Shown piece after piece: positions 43,090 to 51,737 of a DNA stretch of 64,000 nucleotides. The translations under genes were made by a program, and so were the position numbers. Positions within the stretch are counted from its first letter, which is position 1. Each line of letters begins with the position of its first letter. This stretch comes from CAVQZA01 sp963718355 (GTDB taxonomy: Bacteria > Actinomycetota > Thermoleophilia > Gaiellales > Gaiellaceae): the NCBI GenBank assembly GCA_963718355.1, contig CAVQZA010000004.1:186001-250000 (forward strand), read 5' to 3'. The notes beneath the pieces are model-generated. The model had not been told where the DNA came from. It did no database searches and was given only the letters and a program-made list of their open reading frames with translations.

Positions 43090-44318
43090 GGCGCAGCCGA
43101 GACGCTCTCCATCGGCTCGGGGTTCGCGCGGTACCAGCGAGCGTAGCGCGCCGCAAGCGGCGCTGCGGAGAGGCCGTGGAGGAGCACCGAAAGGCCGACG
43201 GTGACGTAGGCCACGACCAGGATCGTGCCGGTGTGCGGAAGATCCGCCTCCTCGACGACGATCACGGCGAACACGATCGAGGCGAGCCCGCGCGGGCCGA
43301 ACCAGCCGAGGAACGCAACCGTGGGCGGCTTCGCGCCGGTTCCCAGCATTGCCAGCGCCACGGGCACCATCCGCACGACGGTGAGGCTGAGCACGGCGTA
43401 GAGCACAACCTGCCACGAGAGATGCCCGAGCGACGGCCCGAGCAGCACCGCTCCGAACATGAGGAACGTGAGGGCGTCGACCACGCCGCCGGCCTGGTCC
43501 AGCAGATACGTGTCCTCCGCCTGACCGCGGCGACGCAGCCCACCGAAGACCATCCCACCGACGAATGCCGCGATGAAGCCGGAGCCGCCCTTCGGTGACG
43601 CAAGCCCGTACGCAAGCGCAGCCGCCGCGACCGGGATCACCTGCAGCCAGATCGCCGAGATCAGCCCACGACGGCCGGCGAACACCACTATCGCCGCCGC
43701 GACAGCGCCGGCCACGATCCCCGCCGCGATCCCGTAGCCGATCTCCTCGAGCACGAGCGTGACCGCGCGGCTGTCGCTCGCGAGCCCCGCCTGCGCCTCG
43801 GCCGCGGCGAGGACGATGAAGAGGATCGGCACGCAGATCCCGTCGTTGAGCCCGCTCTCGACGTTGAGCCCCTGGCGGATCCGAGACGGCAGGCTCGGCA
43901 GCGTGACGACGCTCTGGCCGAGCGCCGCGTCGGTTGGAGCGAGGAGGACGCCGATCACGAGCGCCTCGATGAAGGTCAGGTCCGGGAAGAGCAGCGCCGC
44001 GACTCCTGCGCCCGCGACGATGGTCAGCGGCAGGCCGATCCCGAGCAGCCGCGCCGGCACGGCGTACTCGCGACGGAGCGCGCGGAGGTCGATCCGCGAC
44101 GCATCGGCGAAGAGGACGAGCGCGAGGGTCACCTCGGCGAGATCGCGGACGGTGCCGCCGGTCGGCGCGAAGTCGAGCGCGTCGAGCAGCTCGGGCCCGA
44201 CGAGGAGCCCAATCCCCACGAAGACCATCGCGCCCGTGACCGGCGTGCCGTCGAGCTTGCCGGAGACCGCGGCGTACGCGAGCAGCGAGACGGCGGCGAT
44301 TGCCAGAGACCAGCCCAC
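43056..44318 (-). CDS. CPA1-type Na+/H+ antiporter
   Basis: 420 residues, 12-13 helices. Family signals: LLAPTDAALGQSVVTLPSLP (helix 5-type TDP..Ala, here TD), SGLNDGICVPILFIVLAAAE with the ND pair, and FLGWFGPRGLASIVFAVIVV with the conserved FGPRGLAS. It matches NhaP-type CPA1 antiporters (PF00999) without a C-terminal TrkA domain. It exchanges Na+ or K+ for H+. The ATG lies 52 bases from the aconitase start, on the opposite strand. Confidence 0.9.
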   Translation of the reverse strand: MGWSLAIAAVSLLAYAAVSGKLDGTPVTGAMVFVGIGLLVGPELLDALDFAPTGGTVRDLAEVTLALVLFADASRIDLRALRREYAVPARLLGIGLPLTIVAGAGVAALLFPDLTFIEALVIGVLLAPTDAALGQSVVTLPSLPSRIRQGLNVESGLNDGICVPILFIVLAAAEAQAGLASDSRAVTLVLEEIGYGIAAGIVAGAVAAAIVVFAGRRGLISAIWLQVIPVAAAALAYGLASPKGGSGFIAAFVGGMVFGGLRRRGQAEDTYLLDQAGGVVDALTFLMFGAVLLGPSLGHLSWQVVLYAVLSLTVVRMVPVALAMLGTGAKPPTVAFLGWFGPRGLASIVFAVIVVEEADLPHTGTILVVAYVTVGLSVLLHGLSAAPLAARYARWYRANPEPMESVSAAPQRWRSARNSS

Positions 44319-44370
44319 TCCGCAACTTTCCTCTCCGCCTCGGACGAGGCCGCTCTGCTTGAATCCGGAT

Positions 44371-47085
44371 ATGACCCAAGCCTCGAAGCTCAGCGTCGGC
44401 AGCGAGACCTACGAGGTCTTCCGCCTCGACGCGCTCCAGGCCTCGCACGACATCGCGCGACTGCCTTACACGCTGCGGATCCTGCTCGAGAACGTGCTCC
44501 GCAACGCAAGTGACGAGGAAGTCGAGGCCGTCGCCGGCTGGGTCGCCGCCGCCGAGCCGAGCCGCGAGATCTCGTTCATGCCAGCGCGGGTGCTGCTCCA
44601 GGACTTCACCGGCGTCCCGGCCGTGGTCGACCTCGCCGCGATGCGCAACGCGATGCGCGACCTCGGCGGCGACGCGGCGAAGATCGAGCCGCTGCTGCCC
44701 TCGGAGCTCGTGATCGACCACTCGGTACAGGTCGACGCGTTCGCCTCGCGGCTCGCCTTCGCGCGGAACGTCGAGCTCGAGGTCGAGCGCAACATCGAGC
44801 GCTACGCGTTCCTGCGTTGGGGACAGACCGCGTTCGAGAGCCTGAAGGTCGTGCCGCCGGGGACGGGAATCGTCCATCAGATCAACCTCGAGTACCTCGC
44901 CCGCGTCGTCGAGACCCGGGACGGCCGTGCGTTCCCGGACACGCTGATCGGCACCGACTCACACACGACGATGGTGAACGGGCTCGGCGTGCTGGGCTGG
45001 GGCGCGGGCGGGATCGAGGCGGAGGCGGCGATGCTCGGTGAGCCGCTGTCGATGCTCGTGCCGCAGGTCGTCGGCTTCCGGCTCAGCGGCGAGCTGCCCG
45101 AGGGCTCGACGGCGACCGACCTCGTGCTCACCGTCACGGAGATCCTGCGGAAGACCGGCGTCGTCGGAAAGTTCGTCGAGTACTTCGGCCACGGCGTCTC
45201 ACAGCTCTCGCTGGCCGACCGCGCGACGCTCGGCAACATGTCCCCGGAGACCGGCGCGACCTGCGGCTTCTTCCCCGTCGACGGCGAGACGCTGCGCTAC
45301 CTGCGGATGACCGGGCGCAGCGACCGTCACATCGCGCTCGTCGAGGCGTACTGCAAGGAGAACCTGCTCTGGCACGACCCGGACGACCATCCCACCTACA
45401 CGCAGGTCATCGATCTCGACCTCGGCACCGTCGAGCCGAGCATCGCCGGCCCGCGCCGGCCGCAGGATCGCGTGCCGCTCGCTCGCGCGAAGGAGGCGTT
45501 CGTCGAGGCGCTCGGCTCGTTCGGCGTCGACTACGCGAACGGGAGCTACGACAAGGAGGTCGCCGACAGCTTCCCGGCGAGCGACACGCCGACGGGCGAC
45601 GGCTCATACGAGGAAGCGCAGGTCGCGACCGCCCCGCCCGCGCCGGCGAGCGTCACCGTCCTGGGCGAGAACGGCGAGAGCTTCGAGCTCTCCCACGGCG
45701 CCGTCGTGATCGCGGCGATCACGTCCTGCACGAACACGTCCAATCCGAGCGTGATGATCGGCGCCGGCCTCCTCGCGAAGAAGGCAGTCGAGCGCGGGCT
45801 GACGAGTCGCTCCTGGGTCAAGACCTCGCTCGCGCCGGGCTCGAAGGTCGTCACCGAGTACTACGAGCAGGCGGGCCTGACCCCCTACCTCGAGGCGCTC
45901 GGCTTCCACACCGTCGGCTACGGCTGCACGACCTGCATCGGGAACTCCGGGCCGCTGCCGGAAGCCGTCTCCCGCGCGGTCGTGGACAACGATCTCGTCG
46001 CATGCGCCGTGCTCTCCGGGAACCGCAACTTCGAGGCGCGGATCCACCCCGAGGTCAAGGCGAACTACCTCGCCTCGCCGCCGCTCGTCGTGGCCTACGC
46101 GCTCGCCGGGCGGATGGATGTCGACCTCGTCGCCGAGCCGCTCGCGCACGATCCCGACGGCGAGCCGGTCTACCTGCGCGACCTCTGGCCGACCGCCGCG
46201 GAGGTGGCCGACACGATCGCCGAGGCGGTGCGCAGCGAGATGTTCAGCCGCACCTACGCCGACGTCTACACCGGCGACGAGACCTGGCGCGGGCTTGACA
46301 CGCCCGAAGGAGACCTGTTCGCATGGGAGCCCGACTCGACCTACGTGCGGTTGCCGCCGTACTTCGACGGGATGAGCCCGGAACCGGGCACCGTCGGGGA
46401 TGTCCTCAACGCGCGCTGCCTCGTGCAGGTCGGCGACTCGGTCACCACAGACCACATCTCGCCCGCCGGCTCGATCAAGCTCGACTCGCCTGCAGGCCGC
46501 TACCTCGTCGAGCACGGCGTCGAGCGGGCCGACTTCAACTCCTATGGCTCACGGCGCGGCAACCACGAGGTGATGGTGCGCGGCACCTTCGCCAACGTGC
46601 GGCTCCGCAACCAGCTCGTCCCGGGCAGCGAGGGAACGTGGACGGTGCACCTGCCGTCGGGCGAGGAGGGGACGATTTACGACGTCGCGCAGCGCTACCT
46701 CGCCGAAGGCGTGCCCAGCATCGTGATCGCCGGCAAGGAGTACGGCTCCGGCTCCTCGCGCGACTGGGCGGCGAAGGGGCCGAAGCTGCTCGGCGTGAAG
46801 GCGGTGCTGGCGGAGAGCTACGAGCGGATCCACCGCTCGAACCTGCTGATGATGGGGATTCTGCCGCTCCAGTTCGCCGACGGCGAGACCCCGGCGACGC
46901 TGGGGCTCACCGGGCGTGAGGACTTCTCGGTCACCGGCGTCGAGAACGGCGAGGCGACCGAGGTGACGGTGCACGCCGACGACAGGACGTTCAAAGCGCG
47001 CCTGAGGCTCGACACGCCGCGTGAGCGCGAGTACCTCCGCCACGGCGGGATCCTCCCGTATGTGCTGCGGCGCCTACTCGGCTAG
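44371..47085 (+). CDS. acnA: Aconitate hydratase AcnA
   Basis: 904 residues from ATG 44371. [4Fe-4S] ligands are visible: one Cys in AAITSCTNTSNPSVMIG and two in GYGCTTCIGNSGPLP. Active-site segments include IGTDSHTTMVNGLGVLGWGA, SYGSRRGNHEVMVRGTF and GKEYGSGSSRDWAAKGPKLL. The length fits AcnA/IRP-type aconitase (about 890-910). It interconverts citrate and isocitrate. A promoter must lie in the 52-base divergent gap. Confidence 0.97.
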   Translation: MTQASKLSVGSETYEVFRLDALQASHDIARLPYTLRILLENVLRNASDEEVEAVAGWVAAAEPSREISFMPARVLLQDFTGVPAVVDLAAMRNAMRDLGGDAAKIEPLLPSELVIDHSVQVDAFASRLAFARNVELEVERNIERYAFLRWGQTAFESLKVVPPGTGIVHQINLEYLARVVETRDGRAFPDTLIGTDSHTTMVNGLGVLGWGAGGIEAEAAMLGEPLSMLVPQVVGFRLSGELPEGSTATDLVLTVTEILRKTGVVGKFVEYFGHGVSQLSLADRATLGNMSPETGATCGFFPVDGETLRYLRMTGRSDRHIALVEAYCKENLLWHDPDDHPTYTQVIDLDLGTVEPSIAGPRRPQDRVPLARAKEAFVEALGSFGVDYANGSYDKEVADSFPASDTPTGDGSYEEAQVATAPPAPASVTVLGENGESFELSHGAVVIAAITSCTNTSNPSVMIGAGLLAKKAVERGLTSRSWVKTSLAPGSKVVTEYYEQAGLTPYLEALGFHTVGYGCTTCIGNSGPLPEAVSRAVVDNDLVACAVLSGNRNFEARIHPEVKANYLASPPLVVAYALAGRMDVDLVAEPLAHDPDGEPVYLRDLWPTAAEVADTIAEAVRSEMFSRTYADVYTGDETWRGLDTPEGDLFAWEPDSTYVRLPPYFDGMSPEPGTVGDVLNARCLVQVGDSVTTDHISPAGSIKLDSPAGRYLVEHGVERADFNSYGSRRGNHEVMVRGTFANVRLRNQLVPGSEGTWTVHLPSGEEGTIYDVAQRYLAEGVPSIVIAGKEYGSGSSRDWAAKGPKLLGVKAVLAESYERIHRSNLLMMGILPLQFADGETPATLGLTGREDFSVTGVENGEATEVTVHADDRTFKARLRLDTPREREYLRHGGILPYVLRRLLG

Positions 47086-47164
47086 CCGGACTGGTGCTGC
47101 TCTTTAGCCGCGCGCTCCTCGGCGAGCTTGCGTGTGTGGAAGTCGAAAAGATGTCTGATCCGGA

Positions 47165-47845
47165 CTAGGGCAGCTTCGCGAGAAGCGCCTCGGTCTTGCG
47201 CGCCTCGGCCAGGGCTTTTGCTCTGGCGCCGGCCTTGGCGAAGGCGACGGCGTTGCGCACATGCGCCGCGGCCGTCGCGGCCGCCGGGACGTCGAGAGTG
47301 CTCAGCTCGGCAGCCGCCTTCGTGAGCAACGCCGCCGCGCCGCGCAGGTTCCCCCGCGCGAGCAGGACGCGCGCCTGTCCGAGGTCGCGTGTCGCATCGA
47401 CGCGTTGCACGGTCAGACACACCGGATATGCGCCGGAGCCGCTCATCGTCCCGAAGTAGCTGCCCGTGCAGACATACGCCGCATCTCGAACCGTCACGGT
47501 GACGGTGCCGGGATAGCCCCGGTCACCGATCGCGTTGCGGTTGCAGCCGTCCCGGTCGCCGTGCTGCCAGATCGCGATGTTCGGCTTTCCGGCCGGGCTC
47601 GCGAAGCTCTTGCAGGCCTTGTCGTTCGGCGGCGGCGCGAGGCTCCAGACGATCGAGACCTTGCCGCCCTTTCGGGCCGGCGGCTCCGTGACCTCGACGG
47701 CGTAGTACGTGGTCGTCTCGATCGGGACGAAGTTCGCGAGCACCGGCCCGACGTCCGGCTTCGGAGCCAGCCCGCTCCGGGCACCCTGCGCCCCGCCGGC
47801 GAGGGCCAGGACTGCAACCAGCGCGGCGGCGAGGGCGATCCTCAT
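47165..47845 (-). CDS. Exported protein of unknown function
   Basis: 226 residues. Signal peptide (1-21, ending GGAQG). A middle beta-rich part contains KGGKVSIVWSLAPPPNDKAC, GKPNIAIWQHGDRDGCNRNA and a Cys in YVCTGSYFG. The C-terminal third is a helical Ala/Leu repeat (LGQARVLLARGNLRGAAALL). No family recognised. Its ATG overlaps the stop of the regulator gene by one base, so they probably form one unit. The 79 bases between its stop and the aconitase stop have no start codon of their own. Confidence 0.65.
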   Translation of the reverse strand: MRIALAAALVAVLALAGGAQGARSGLAPKPDVGPVLANFVPIETTTYYAVEVTEPPARKGGKVSIVWSLAPPPNDKACKSFASPAGKPNIAIWQHGDRDGCNRNAIGDRGYPGTVTVTVRDAAYVCTGSYFGTMSGSGAYPVCLTVQRVDATRDLGQARVLLARGNLRGAAALLTKAAAELSTLDVPAAATAAAHVRNAVAFAKAGARAKALAEARKTEALLAKLP

Positions 47846-48219
47846 CAGCGGTCGATCATCATCGAGGTCGCCTTGACGACGGCGGACGCGCTCATGCCCG
47901 GTTTCAGCCCGAGCTCCTCGGCCGACTCGCGCGTGATCACGGCGACGATCCGCGCCGGCTCGGTGACGTCGAGCTCGACCTGTGCGAGTAGGCCGTCGAC
48001 CTTCACCTCGCGGACGACCCCGCGGAAACGGTTGCGCGCCGACAGCCCGTGCGACTCACCGCCGCGGAGCCGCTCGACCTCGGCGGCGGAAACGACGCGG
48101 CGGTTCGCCGAGTCTCGCTCAACTTTGATCCGACCCTGGCGGTCCCAACGGCGTAGAGTATCGAGGCTTATCCCGAGCGCCCGGGCGGCCTCGCCGGCAG
48201 AGAGATCGCGAGCCTCCAC
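47845..48219 (-). CDS. HTH-TOBE (molbindin-type) regulator
   Basis: 124 residues from GTG. Residues 1-50 form a MerR/excisionase-like HTH (AGEAARALGISLDTLRRWDR). Residues 55-124 form a TOBE/Mop domain: LSARNRFRGVVREVKVDGLL and SAEELGLKPGMSASAVVKAT. TOBE domains bind molybdate or tungstate, so it is a small ModE-like sensor; the ligand is inferred. A palindrome lies 21 bases before its start, possibly an operator. No molybdate transporter is adjacent. Confidence 0.85.
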   Translation of the reverse strand: MEARDLSAGEAARALGISLDTLRRWDRQGRIKVERDSANRRVVSAAEVERLRGGESHGLSARNRFRGVVREVKVDGLLAQVELDVTEPARIVAVITRESAEELGLKPGMSASAVVKATSMMIDR

Positions 48220-48239
48220 GGCGTGCAGTATTTCATAGG

Positions 48240-48255
48240 CGCCGCCTAGGCGGCG
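48240..48255 (-). promoter_or_regulatory. 16-bp palindrome, operator candidate for the HTH-TOBE gene
   Basis: CGCCGCCTAGGCGGCG is a perfect palindrome 21 bases upstream of the HTH-TOBE start, just downstream of a possible GATACT -10 and TAGACA -35 on the minus strand. It could be the binding site of the regulator or a leader hairpin. Confidence 0.5.
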
Positions 48256-48364
48256 AGTATCTTGGTGTCCAGTGGTTGTCTAGTTTATGATTCGCGGTCG
48301 CAGGCCAGGACATACGCGCGCCGCGCACAGGCCTATCCCAGAGCGGGGGCTCCGGGATTGGAAA

Positions 48365-48401
48365 GTGAGGGGCTCCGGTAGGGGACACCGGAGTCCCTCA
48401 C
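48365..48401 (+). terminator. Long GC-rich hairpin before the NCS1 permease gene
   Basis: GTGAGGGGCTCCGGT (48365-48379) pairs with ACCGGAGTCCCTCAC (48387-48401) with a single mismatch. It sits 31 bases before the permease start codon, in a 213-base gap, so it could be a terminator or leader attenuator rather than a simple end. No known riboswitch consensus, including TPP, was found in this gap. Confidence 0.6.
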
Positions 48402-48432
48402 TACATTTGCGTTCGTTAGGCTGGCCCCGCCC

Positions 48433-49776
48433 GTGAGCGAGAAGACGCCAGCCTGGGGAATCGAGCCCGTCCCGGACCGCCTGCGCGTCCTCGGCGGCGT
48501 CGACACCTTCCTGCTCTGGTTCAACCTCTCGGTCTCGCTGCTCGTGATCGTCGCGGGAACGCTGCTCGTGCCGGCGCTCTCATTGCAGGACGCGCTGCTC
48601 GCGATCCTGGTGGCGGCGGTGGTGGGAAATCTGATGCTCGGCGTCGCCGGGCTGATCGGCGCCGACGCGCGGGTGCCGGCGATGGTGCTGCTGCGCGCGC
48701 CGCTCGGACAGCGGGGCTCGTACGGCCCGACCGTGCTCAACGTCGCCCAGTGCCTAGGCTGGTCCGTGTTCGAGCTGCTGATCATCTCCACGGCCGCGGC
48801 TGCCCTCTCGCAACGGCTGTTCGGCTTCGAGGCGCGCTGGCTCTGGACGATCGCCTTCGGCGCCCTCACCGTCGTGCTCGCGTTCCTCGGGCCGATCGGC
48901 TTCGTGCGGCGCTACATCCGGAAGTTCGCCGGCTGGGTCGTGCTCGCCTCGCTGCTCTACCTGACCTGGTGGACGCTGCACGACGCGCACCTGCACTCAC
49001 TCTGGGCCAAGCACGGCACCGGCGGACTGCCGTTCTGGGCGGCGGTCGACCTCGTACTCGCGAGCATCGTCTCGTGGACGCCGCTCGCCGCCGACTTCAC
49101 CCGCTTCTCGCGCGACCGGCGGAGCGCGTTCTGGGGCGTCGGGCTCGGCTACCTCGTCCCCACGCTGTGGCTCTTTCCGATGGGTGCGCTGCTGCTGCTC
49201 TCGCGCAACCTGTCCGATCCGTCGGCCTTGCCTGCAGCGGTCGCCGCGGGAGGGCTGGCGTCCGTCCTGGCGCTCGGCGCGCTGACCGTGGACGAGTCGG
49301 ACGAGGCGTTCGCCAACGTGTACTCGACGGCGGTCTCGCTCCAGAATCTGCTGCCGCGCATCTCACAGCGGCTCCTGATCGTCGTCGTGACCGCGATCGC
49401 GACCATCGGTGCGCTGGTCGTCGACCTGCGCAACTACCAGCCGTTCCTGTTCCTGCTCGGCTCGTTCTTCGTGCCCCTGTTCGGCGTCCTGCTGGCCGAC
49501 TGGCTCCTCGGCGGCCGCCACTACACCCGCGCCGATGTCTTCGACGGGCCCGCGCTGCGGCCGGGCGGGATCGTCGCCTGGCTCGCGGGGTTCTGCGTGT
49601 ACCAGTGGATCGAGCCGGTCGGGCCGAGCTGGTGGACCGGAATCGTCGCCCACGCGCATCCCGGCAAACTGAGCTCGGGCGCCTCGCTGCCGTCGTTCGC
49701 GGCCGCTTTCGGCCTGACCGTCGCCTTCACGCTGCTCGAACGAGTTGTCACCGGCCGCGAGGCCGTCGCCGACTGA
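48433..49776 (+). CDS. NCS1-family nucleobase/cytosine permease
   Basis: 447 residues from GTG, about 12 helices. NCS1 features (PF02133) are WGIEPVPDRLRVLGGVDTFL, SWTPLAADFTRFSRD and DLRNYQPFLFLLGSFFVPLF. It imports nucleobases, thiamine-precursor pyrimidines or related ring compounds with a cation. Its direct coupling to a PfkB kinase suggests imported substrate or its nucleoside is phosphorylated; the substrate is not established. A strong hairpin lies 31 bases upstream. Confidence 0.87.
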   Translation: MSEKTPAWGIEPVPDRLRVLGGVDTFLLWFNLSVSLLVIVAGTLLVPALSLQDALLAILVAAVVGNLMLGVAGLIGADARVPAMVLLRAPLGQRGSYGPTVLNVAQCLGWSVFELLIISTAAAALSQRLFGFEARWLWTIAFGALTVVLAFLGPIGFVRRYIRKFAGWVVLASLLYLTWWTLHDAHLHSLWAKHGTGGLPFWAAVDLVLASIVSWTPLAADFTRFSRDRRSAFWGVGLGYLVPTLWLFPMGALLLLSRNLSDPSALPAAVAAGGLASVLALGALTVDESDEAFANVYSTAVSLQNLLPRISQRLLIVVVTAIATIGALVVDLRNYQPFLFLLGSFFVPLFGVLLADWLLGGRHYTRADVFDGPALRPGGIVAWLAGFCVYQWIEPVGPSWWTGIVAHAHPGKLSSGASLPSFAAAFGLTVAFTLLERVVTGREAVAD

Positions 49777-50609
49777 TGCGCCCGGTAGCAGTCGTCGGCA
49801 ACCTCGCGATCGACATCGTCGAGGGCGCGCCCGAACGCGTCGGCGGTGGCGCCTTCCACTGCGGCCGTGCGCTCCGCCTCCTCCACACTCCCGCCCGGCT
49901 CGTGACGAAATGCGCCACTGCCGATCGCGCGCGCCTGCTTCCGCCCGTCGCCGCGCTCGGCCTGCCCGTGTCCTCGCACGGCGGCGACGCGACGGTGAGC
50001 TTCGGGATGACCTACGACGGCGACGTGCGCACGATGGAGGTCCTCACGCTCGGCGATCCATGGACGCCGGAGGAGTCGCGCGGCTGGGTCGCCGAGGCGC
50101 TCACCCGGGTCGAGTGGCTGCACGTTGCGCCGCTTCTGCGCAGCGACTTTCCCGCCGAGACGCTGCGCGAGCTCGCGCGCGGCCGCCGGCTCTCCTACGA
50201 CGCGCAGGGGCTCGTGCGTCCGGCGCGAACGGGGCTGCTCGTGCTCGACGCCGACTTCGACCCCGAGCTGCTCCGCTACATCTCGGTCCTGAAGCTCGCC
50301 GACGACGAGGCCGAGGCCCTGTTCGGCGGCCCGCCGACCGAGAGCGACCTGCGGGGGCTCGGCGTGCCGGAGGCGATCGTCACGCACGGCTCGTTCGGCG
50401 CGACCATCTTCACCGGCGGCCGCATGACACACGTCCCGGCACAAAAGATCGCGGGCCACGTCGATCCGACCGGCGCCGGCGACGCGTTCTCGGCCGCGTA
50501 CCTGTCCGCACGAAACGGCGGCCATGCGCCCGTCCCGGCGGCCCGACGCGCCTGCGCGCTCGCCGCAGACCTGATCTCGGTGGCGGACCCGGAACCGGAT
50601 GAAGGCTGA
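49776..50609 (+). CDS. PfkB-family carbohydrate/nucleoside kinase
   Basis: 277 residues from ATG overlapping the permease stop by one base (TGATG). PfkB signatures: N-terminal VAVVGNLAIDIVEG with the substrate-facing GGGAFHCGRAL, and the second motif GHVDPTGAGDAFSAAYL with the catalytic Asp. Shorter than ribokinase (about 300), it lacks a clear lid. The permease context suggests nucleoside or sugar phosphorylation; substrate unknown. Confidence 0.88.
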   Translation: MRPVAVVGNLAIDIVEGAPERVGGGAFHCGRALRLLHTPARLVTKCATADRARLLPPVAALGLPVSSHGGDATVSFGMTYDGDVRTMEVLTLGDPWTPEESRGWVAEALTRVEWLHVAPLLRSDFPAETLRELARGRRLSYDAQGLVRPARTGLLVLDADFDPELLRYISVLKLADDEAEALFGGPPTESDLRGLGVPEAIVTHGSFGATIFTGGRMTHVPAQKIAGHVDPTGAGDAFSAAYLSARNGGHAPVPAARRACALAADLISVADPEPDEG

Positions 50610-50994
50610 GCTCCAGACCGAGCACGGCGTCTACACGGTCGATCTCGAGACCGAGGAGGTGCTCTCGCTCGAGGAGGGCGCCGAGTTGCCGGAGCAGCCG
50701 GCGCTCGAGCTGACGCTGCCGCTCCTGCTCGCCGCAGCTGCGACCGGGCCCACAGTCGTCGCGCTGCTCGATCGGCGCCCGCCCCTCGCCGTCTCGCACG
50801 ACGGCGGCGCGACCTGGCGCGAGGCCGGTGCCGGGCTTCCCCGCGGCGTCGCCGTCGCCGTCGGCTTGGAAGATCCCGACTTCGTGCTCTTCGCAGCGCG
50901 AAACCGCGTGCACGTCTCGCGTGACGGCGGGCGCTTCTGGCAAGCGCTCGCGCTCGAGCTGCCCGAGATCTCAGCTGTGCGCTTGGTCGACTAG
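50599..50994 (+). CDS. Small protein with BNR/Asp-box repeats
   Basis: 131 residues from ATG inside the kinase 3' end. Two Asp-box repeats are clear, SHDGGATWREAG and SRDGGRFWQALA, so it forms beta-propeller-like blades but too few for a full propeller. No signal peptide. Probably part of the permease-kinase operon. Function unknown. Its stop overlaps the convergent lysozyme-like gene by four bases. Confidence 0.75.
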   Translation: MKAELQTEHGVYTVDLETEEVLSLEEGAELPEQPALELTLPLLLAAAATGPTVVALLDRRPPLAVSHDGGATWREAGAGLPRGVAVAVGLEDPDFVLFAARNRVHVSRDGGRFWQALALELPEISAVRLVD

Positions 50995-51737
50995 GTCTTG
51001 TGCTTGGCCAGCTCGTCCCAGGTCGGCTGGCCGACCTTGCCGGTCGGCTGGATCCCGTGCGCCTTCTGAAACGCCTTGACCGCCGCAACCGTCGCGGCGT
51101 CGAACCCAGCGCCGCCGCCCTGGATCCCCAGGAGCGCCTTGAGCCGGACGACGTCCGGGCTGAACACACCCTGCGCGAGCGCCGTGCCCTTCGCCGTCAC
51201 GGCCTTCTGGAGCGCCTGGACGAGGCCGTTGAAGCGATCCCAGCCGTTCAAGCCGCCGTTCACGCCCTTGCGGACGCCCTCCCAGTCGTTGGCATGCGCT
51301 CGGGTCGAGAGCCCGTGATCCTTGAAGTACAGCGCGAGGACTCCGGCCGCAACCGGCGCGGTCAGGGCCAGGTCGGGCTGGTCCTCGAGCGGCACGGAGA
51401 GCAGCTGCCCGTACTTCGCGTAGTTGGCGCGCCCCGTGAGCTGGATGAAGCCGCGGCCGTGGTAGCGCGCGCCGTCACCGGGCCGGGCGTTGCCGAGATC
51501 CCTGCGACCCTCGTACATCTTCGTGAAGTACTCCGGCCCGCCGAACTCGTTGATCGGCGCGAACGAGCCGACCTCGGTGCCGATCGTGGCGACGACGGCG
51601 ATCATCGTCGGCGAGTCCGTGAGCCCGTGCGCCTCACACGCCGCGTAGACGGCCGGCCAGTTCTCCAGCACGTTCGTCGGCGGGCTCCCGAGTACAGCGG
51701 CGATCTCGCCCGCCGTGAGGTTGAAGCAGGCGCTCAT
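50991..51737 (-). CDS. GH19 chitinase/endolysin with peptidoglycan-binding domain
   Basis: 248 residues from ATG 51737. The catalytic part (1-180) has ATIGTEVGSFAPINEFGGPE, MYEGRRDLGNARPGDGARYH and GRGFIQLTGRANYAKYG, typical of GH19 enzymes. The C-terminal part (180-248) is a PG-binding-1 domain: LKALLGIQGGGAGFDAATVA and AVKAFQKAHGIQPTGKVGQP. No signal peptide is visible, so it may act inside, need a holin, or be a domesticated phage lysin. Stop/start overlap with PhzF. Confidence 0.87.
   Translation of the reverse strand: MSACFNLTAGEIAAVLGSPPTNVLENWPAVYAACEAHGLTDSPTMIAVVATIGTEVGSFAPINEFGGPEYFTKMYEGRRDLGNARPGDGARYHGRGFIQLTGRANYAKYGQLLSVPLEDQPDLALTAPVAAGVLALYFKDHGLSTRAHANDWEGVRKGVNGGLNGWDRFNGLVQALQKAVTAKGTALAQGVFSPDVVRLKALLGIQGGGAGFDAATVAAVKAFQKAHGIQPTGKVGQPTWDELAKHKT

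Noticed and set aside
47086..47164. Short minus-strand ORF ending in RHLFDFHTRKLAEERAAKEQ near the aconitase stop
   Set aside because: There is no ATG, GTG or TTG start codon for this frame within the gap.
48220..48432. TPP or other riboswitch upstream of the NCS1 permease
   Set aside because: The CTGAGA and GAACCTGAT-type conserved boxes of the TPP element are absent; only unassigned hairpins remain.
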